From contig JAHKLQ010000162.1 in NCBI GenBank assembly GCA_020854975.1, forward strand, positions 1 to 8,353: a DNA stretch of 8,353 nucleotides. Direction: 5' to 3'. Below, one piece after another: positions 5,401 to 8,353 of the stretch. This stretch comes from Methanobacterium sp. GTDB lineage: Archaea; Methanobacteriota; Methanobacteria; Methanobacteriales; Methanobacteriaceae. A model generated the notes under the pieces. That model was given only the letters and a program-made list of their open reading frames with translations, did not search any database and was not told where the DNA came from. The position numbers were made by a program, and so were the translations under genes. Within the stretch, counting starts at the first letter, position 1. Every line of letters starts with the position of its first letter.

Positions 5401-7471
5401 GACTTTTTATCAAGTTATAAACCTGGAGTTTATCATAATCCCATTGGGTGTTTAGGATAAGGTCCCTTTCCAGGGAGGGAAAAGAGGAGATTATTTCCAC
5501 GGCTGCTATCAGGTTTTCAGTTTCCTGCAGGGTCACGGGGATAGTGACTCCTGAGATTTCAGAAAGATCCTGGGCCTTAAGATCAAGTTCATGCAATGTT
5601 TCCATGGTTTTATCTAAGAGGGTTTCAATTTCCTCTTCCTCGGCAGGGAGTATGGGGTCGGGTTGGGTTGCATTCCAGGGATTATTGGAGACAGGTTTAA
5701 CCAGTTTGTATAATTCGCCCAGTTCTTTGAATTTATTTACTGTACGCTGCCACTCTCTTAAAGTGCAACTTCCACTCTCATTCAGAGTGAAACGTGGCAT
5801 TTTTTCCTCAGATTTTTCAAAGTGATGTAATGATTTTTCTTTAAGTCCAAACAATTGATAAGGGGTCCATCCAATGGCTCCATAGGGGGAGTGCAGTATG
5901 GTGACATACTCATCCAGATCATTCTTCAACTCTTCTATGGTGCTCAGGTCATCTTCCAGTGCCAGTTCCATGGGTTTGGGGTTGCGAAGGACGCTTTCCA
6001 GATTCTCCAGAACGTCTTTTTTATTGGATTTTTTACTGTGCAGTTCCAGACAGAACTCTCCCAACCCTACACTATCCAAACGGCCTTTAACCACTTCCAA
6101 AGCAGCCATTTTTTCACTTACAAAAAGAACAGTGTTACCACGTGCCAGTAATTCAGCTATCAGGTTAACTATGGTCTGAGATTTACCAGTTCCTGGGGGT
6201 CCTTCCACCACCAGGTCACGACCACCTTTCACATCTTCTATCACTGCGATTTGGGATGAATCTGCATCTAAAACATGGTAAACATCTTCGGATGAGAGTT
6301 TCACGTCAACCTGGTCTTCCTGGAAACCTTGGGCTAACTCTTCTTCCGCAGGGTCGAATATAGCTTTTATGAGGGGGTTTTCTTCCAGGGGCATGTCTTC
6401 GGGCCAACTTTCCGGATCCAAGTCCTTGTACATCACGAATTTGGTGAAACTGAAAAAGCCCAGATAAGTTTTTTCCAGAACCTCCCAGCCATTTTCATGG
6501 GAAACAGATTCTCTTACCTGGTCTAAATATTCATCTATTCCTTCCTGGGTGCGGGGCATTTCAAAATCAGGTAATTCCACTCCATAATCCAGTAATTTGG
6601 CCTGTAATGATATGTTGGCTATGATATCTTCACCAGTCCAGTGGAGTTTAAAGGAACCTTTCACCCGTTTACGTTCCAGTTCCACAGGGATGAGGATGAG
6701 GGGTGCTTCCCGGTATCCAGGGGTTCCATTATTTTCCTTCCACCTTAAAAATCCCATGGCCAGGTAAAGAATGTTATAACCCTGTTCCTCCATCATGGAC
6801 CGGGCCCGCTGGTTAATATAAAATAATCGGCGCTGAAGTTCAGAGGGAGTTAAATCAGTTGATAAAAAGATCTCTTTATTTTTTTCCAGAGTTTCCTGGT
6901 CTAATGCAGGAGAATCCCAGAGTATGGATGGCTCCTCACCATCAACACCTTCTTCTGAGTCAGTTAAAGTATCAGAAATAGTTAAAGTTTCAGAAATATT
7001 ATCAGAATCAGTAAAACTATCTTCCTGGGTACTATCAATTGATAAGTCTTCAGACAAACCTGCTTCTAGGTTATCCTCCACAAGTTCAGAAGCATCTGTC
7101 GGAGTTATGTTTTTATCAATCTTCCGGGTTCCCTTATCAACACTAAAACCCATTTCCCTATCAGTTGAGGGGAGTTCATCAGAATCTGATAGCTGGGAGG
7201 TATTGTTAACTTCCTTTTCTAAATCAGTGTCTACTTCTTCAGTAAGGGTGGATGGTTCTATTTCCTGTCGGGGAATGAACTGTAATAGTTTTCTTTTGCT
7301 TTGTTTAATGACCAGTCGGTCGTATATCTCAGCTAAGTCTCCTTCCTTGACTTCCACGGTCATGGCACGGGCTCGGAAGTTCAAGAGCTGGTTACGCATA
7401 GTAAGGTCCAGCAAGCTCTGCCTTAGAACATCGATCTGTCTATATATGTCCACCTTGGAAAGTTCGGACAT
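2402..7471 (-). CDS. DUF4011 / SF1 helicase / Vsr-like nuclease / DUF3320 protein
   Basis: This 1689-residue multidomain protein starts with DUF4011 (about 8-355, signature LLDLTMRNQLLNFR at 20-33), interrupted by an acidic Ser/Asp/Thr-rich insertion (about 75-190). The SF1 helicase has Walker A GPPGTGKSQT (424-433), motif II IFDEASQ (1061-1067), motif III MGDTRQLPPT (1086-1095), RWHYRSR (1134-1140), TIQGDERDVILVS (1260-1272) and motif VI RRLNVLLTRAREK (1297-1309). About 570 helical, charged residues lie between Walker A and motif II. A PD-(D/E)XK domain of Vsr/DUF559 (MTES_1575) type spans about 1355-1455, with E1361, RVDLAV (D1387) and IACDG (1403-1407). An acidic linker (1464-1513) and DUF3320 (about 1530-1685) close it. 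Helicase motifs are complete, so ATP-driven translocation is expected. Ala1404 replaces the Glu I expect. The start is supported by GAGAGGT seven bases upstream. From memory, this architecture is listed among predicted anti-phage systems (hhe); the role here is inferred. Confidence 0.93.
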   Translation of the reverse strand: MSELSKVDIYRQIDVLRQSLLDLTMRNQLLNFRARAMTVEVKEGDLAEIYDRLVIKQSKRKLLQFIPRQEIEPSTLTEEVDTDLEKEVNNTSQLSDSDELPSTDREMGFSVDKGTRKIDKNITPTDASELVEDNLEAGLSEDLSIDSTQEDSFTDSDNISETLTISDTLTDSEEGVDGEEPSILWDSPALDQETLEKNKEIFLSTDLTPSELQRRLFYINQRARSMMEEQGYNILYLAMGFLRWKENNGTPGYREAPLILIPVELERKRVKGSFKLHWTGEDIIANISLQAKLLDYGVELPDFEMPRTQEGIDEYLDQVRESVSHENGWEVLEKTYLGFFSFTKFVMYKDLDPESWPEDMPLEENPLIKAIFDPAEEELAQGFQEDQVDVKLSSEDVYHVLDADSSQIAVIEDVKGGRDLVVEGPPGTGKSQTIVNLIAELLARGNTVLFVSEKMAALEVVKGRLDSVGLGEFCLELHSKKSNKKDVLENLESVLRNPKPMELALEDDLSTIEELKNDLDEYVTILHSPYGAIGWTPYQLFGLKEKSLHHFEKSEEKMPRFTLNESGSCTLREWQRTVNKFKELGELYKLVKPVSNNPWNATQPDPILPAEEEEIETLLDKTMETLHELDLKAQDLSEISGVTIPVTLQETENLIAAVEIISSFPSLERDLILNTQWDYDKLQVYNLIKSLEEYKSKAKGLKRFKKGVLNEDILSLLMAFQEQKPKLLKFLSGDFKKAKKRISRLYIGKTPEDEDIILQDLEELIKCQKLRLKIKEQDELARSLFGSHWKSEESEAENLKNISEWILKFRKALEEGRITEKILIILDSAEQHELKKTIQEMHQDYDHILQNINQLDSFLHFDQDSVLGESITQSPLDYLLPQLSLLKVGLSGLQNWSRFSSSRAECLQTIGFDLVELVDKDEIEAEDIIPCLEGNFADSMLRSLFIQEPALSRFVGDVHEKKINEFRELDSKIIKLNRFRIAEELYQNRPSLSSTASPRSELGVLKSEFSRKRGHMPIRKLLSICGGIIQNIKPCFMMSPLSIAQYLDPYSVKNLRFDYVIFDEASQVKPEDALGALLRAKYAVIMGDTRQLPPTTFFDIMMDVESDDYDLAVLADMESILHLCKRSFPSKMLRWHYRSRHESLIAVSNQEFYDNHLLIYPSPSQDSEELGLKLVHLPETVYDRGKTATNRAEAKEVVKTVFEHYEKYGDTKSLGVGTFNVRQQQAILEELELQLKLNPRMEKYFNHHHEEHFFVKNLETIQGDERDVILVSVGYGFDADGRLSHNFGPVNQDGGERRLNVLLTRAREKCVIFSNFRGQDLQLNSSAPFGLRAFKEFLEYAEKKTLSQPEEMGRTADTAFEDSLYEFLTAHGYQIHRRVGCAGFRVDLAVVDPEYPGRYLLGIACDGTMYQTSRVARDRDRLRQQILKGLGWRFYRVWSTDWYRNRVEVQKRLLQIIEELMGEDRGEEEIIPPVVEEIEPIHELEVEILEAEEETIPPEEEKEEEVQDEIPEYQVCEDPGVTVTGDMHSQPVGDVARAVMKVVEVEGPIHYDEVVRRVRTYWGLSRAGRRVQSVMKEAVHLGVLDGQIIQKGDFLYYKDAPVVVRRRTGKPPAKMDLISEEEIKAAVKIVLESQYATQIDELVREVSRLFGAKVTRGPAIKRSKGVINDLIQANEIEERPDGMIDLIRD
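6963..6998. repeat. 18-bp tandem repeat within the helicase gene linker
   Basis: Two 18-base units lie back to back (6963-6980 and 6981-6998) with one mismatch. On the coding strand they encode ISETLT-ISDTLT (residues 159-170) inside the acidic Ser/Asp/Thr-rich insertion of DUF4011. The repeat keeps the frame and may be a site where the linker gains or loses units by slippage. Confidence 0.7.
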
Positions 7472-7478
7472 TCCATAT

Positions 7479-7485
7479 ACCTCTC
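7479..7485 (-). promoter_or_regulatory. Ribosome binding site of the large helicase gene
   Basis: The minus strand reads GAGAGGT, seven bases before the ATG at 7471. It supports this start, and the DUF4011 signature begins only about 20 codons later, as expected for the family. Confidence 0.65.
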
Positions 7486-7591
7486 ATTACTTGGATTAGC
7501 CTGGGAACTAATAACGATTATTAATATGATGCTTCATGGTTTATTTAAACTCTATATTAAAACTATCCCACCTTTTATCATCACCGGGATG
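7486..7591 (-). promoter_or_regulatory. Intergenic region between two helicase genes with candidate promoter
   Basis: The gap between the genes is 120 bases, large enough for a separate promoter. On the minus strand AT-rich candidates are CATATTAATAATC (complement of 7517-7529), which would give a leader of about 25-30 bases, and AAATAA within the inverted repeat GTTTA-TT-TAAAC (7539-7550). Close to the upstream gene's stop, ATCCC and GGGAT arms (7566-7570 and 7587-7591) followed on the minus strand by AGTTTTAATATAG could form a weak terminator. I cannot tell whether the two genes share a transcript. Confidence 0.35.
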
Positions 7592-8353
7592 TCATTCTCT
7601 TTGAATGGCTTCCTTGAAGAAGCTGGGCACCAGGTTACGATAGAGTGGGTTACGCAGTAACATACGGAAGTTACCATCCAAGATATAAGTCTCACAGTAA
7701 TCATCTTCAGCCCGCATACCACGACCATAAGCCTGTAAAAGGGTCATTATGGTCTTATAAGCATACCACGGCGGGTCCTGTTGTTTTCTCTGATTAATCT
7801 GTGGGTCTCCCAAATAAGGGAATGGGATCTTGTAGATAACCTGGAACTGGCACTTTTCATAGGGTAAATCCACCCCTTCACTCATGGAGGGGCTGACCAG
7901 GATCTTAGGATCTTTACTTACCTCAAACCTTCCCAGAACATGCTCCCGATTTTTAGGATTATGACCCATTAAACGGGGATTTTTAAGGTGTTTCATAATG
8001 TACTGTTGGCACTTGTAATTATGGGTGTGAATAAGTCCCTTTTCATATTTATGGTGTTCAATGATTTTCTCCAGGATAGGAATAGTTTTAGGAGCAGTAC
8101 GTTTTATCAAGCGGTGTGACATGTTCCCCACCAGTTTCAGGTGCACGGGACGGGATGAAGGGGGAAAAACACTTTTTATTTCCAGGTGATAGGTTTCATC
8201 AGGATCTATTCCCAACCACTGGCAGAACAAGTCCTGGTCCAGTATGGTGGCACTCATGAAAAGCCGGATATCTGCATGGTTGAAAAGATGGTCAGCAGCA
8301 TAGGTGTTAACACGGAGGGGTTTGAAGGAAACTCCCCCTGGACCGGTGTCCAC
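7592..8353 (-). CDS. C-terminal part of an XPD/DinG-type SF2 helicase (5' end outside window)
   Basis: The frame is open to the right edge and ends at TGA (7594-7592), giving 253 residues. The leading GTG at the edge is an internal codon, not a start. Counting from the edge, motif III is LFMSATIL (31-38), a motif IV-like block is GLIHTHN (106-112), motif V is [11 protein letters not shown] (154-164), and motif VI is QAYGRGMR (207-214). This is the HELICc2 half of the Rad3/XPD/DinG group of 5'-3' DNA helicases. Walker A, Walker B and any Fe-S cluster cysteines would lie outside the window and cannot be checked. The C-terminus ends about 40 residues after motif VI with no extra domain. It lies 120 bases upstream of the DUF4011 helicase on the same strand, suggesting a shared DNA repair or defence setting. 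Confidence 0.9.
   Translation of the reverse strand: MDTGPGGVSFKPLRVNTYAADHLFNHADIRLFMSATILDQDLFCQWLGIDPDETYHLEIKSVFPPSSRPVHLKLVGNMSHRLIKRTAPKTIPILEKIIEHHKYEKGLIHTHNYKCQQYIMKHLKNPRLMGHNPKNREHVLGRFEVSKDPKILVSPSMSEGVDLPYEKCQFQVIYKIPFPYLGDPQINQRKQQDPPWYAYKTIMTLLQAYGRGMRAEDDYCETYILDGNFRMLLRNPLYRNLVPSFFKEAIQRE

Noticed and set aside
6955..7020. Short spaced repeats with TCAGAA units, considered as a possible CRISPR-like or regulatory array
   Set aside because: The units are in frame within a coding low-complexity linker, are uneven in spacing apart from one 18-bp tandem pair, and have no unique spacers.
6924..7499. 191-codon plus-strand Ser-rich open frame opposite the 5' end of the helicase gene
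   Set aside because: The Ser/Val richness is the mirror image of the acidic Ser/Asp linker codons. It has no family match, and it is antisense to the DUF4011 signature.

Overview
The window looks like chromosomal DNA from a methanogenic archaeon, most likely a Methanobacterium-type organism. The protein-coding parts are of moderate GC content. The intergenic stretches are very AT-rich and carry archaeal-style TATA boxes with purine-rich upstream elements. The tRNA gene lacks an encoded CCA, and several genes have GGAGG-like ribosome binding sites. The genus is an inference from overall style; there is no 16S or mcr gene here to prove it.

Left part (1-2400). The window opens with the last 38 codons of a plus-strand gene I cannot identify. 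A roughly 425-base AT-rich stretch without a convincing gene follows, then a tRNA-Arg with anticodon UCG (546-621). A minus-strand AhpD/carboxymuconolactone-decarboxylase-like gene (709-1176) is divergent, across a 123-base promoter region, from a plus-strand YdeI/OmpD-associated family gene (1300-1890). That gene is followed in the same direction by a single-domain rhodanese (1949-2314), which probably has its own promoter. The AhpD-like protein and the rhodanese both use reactive cysteines, but nothing shows that they act together.

Right part (2402-8353). This is dominated by one 1689-residue minus-strand gene that combines a DUF4011 N-terminal domain, a split superfamily 1 helicase, a Vsr/DUF559-like (MTES_1575-type) nuclease domain and a C-terminal DUF3320 domain. 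As I recall, this architecture has been listed among predicted anti-phage systems as a DUF4011-helicase-Vsr protein. Upstream on the same strand, after a 120-base gap, lies the C-terminal part of an XPD/DinG-type superfamily 2 helicase (7592 to beyond the window end). The two helicases may form a DNA repair or defence unit.

The strongest things to re-examine are the apparent loss of the usual acidic residue in the nuclease motif (Ala1404 where close relatives are expected to have Glu), the long acidic Ser/Asp/Thr-rich insertion in the DUF4011 domain, and the promoter region at 1173-1299. That region holds a perfect palindrome over a start codon, a symmetric TATA element, a 10-base tandem repeat, and a 10-base sequence matching the 3' end of 16S rRNA that acts on the minus strand as a near-perfect Shine-Dalgarno before a 12-codon ORF.
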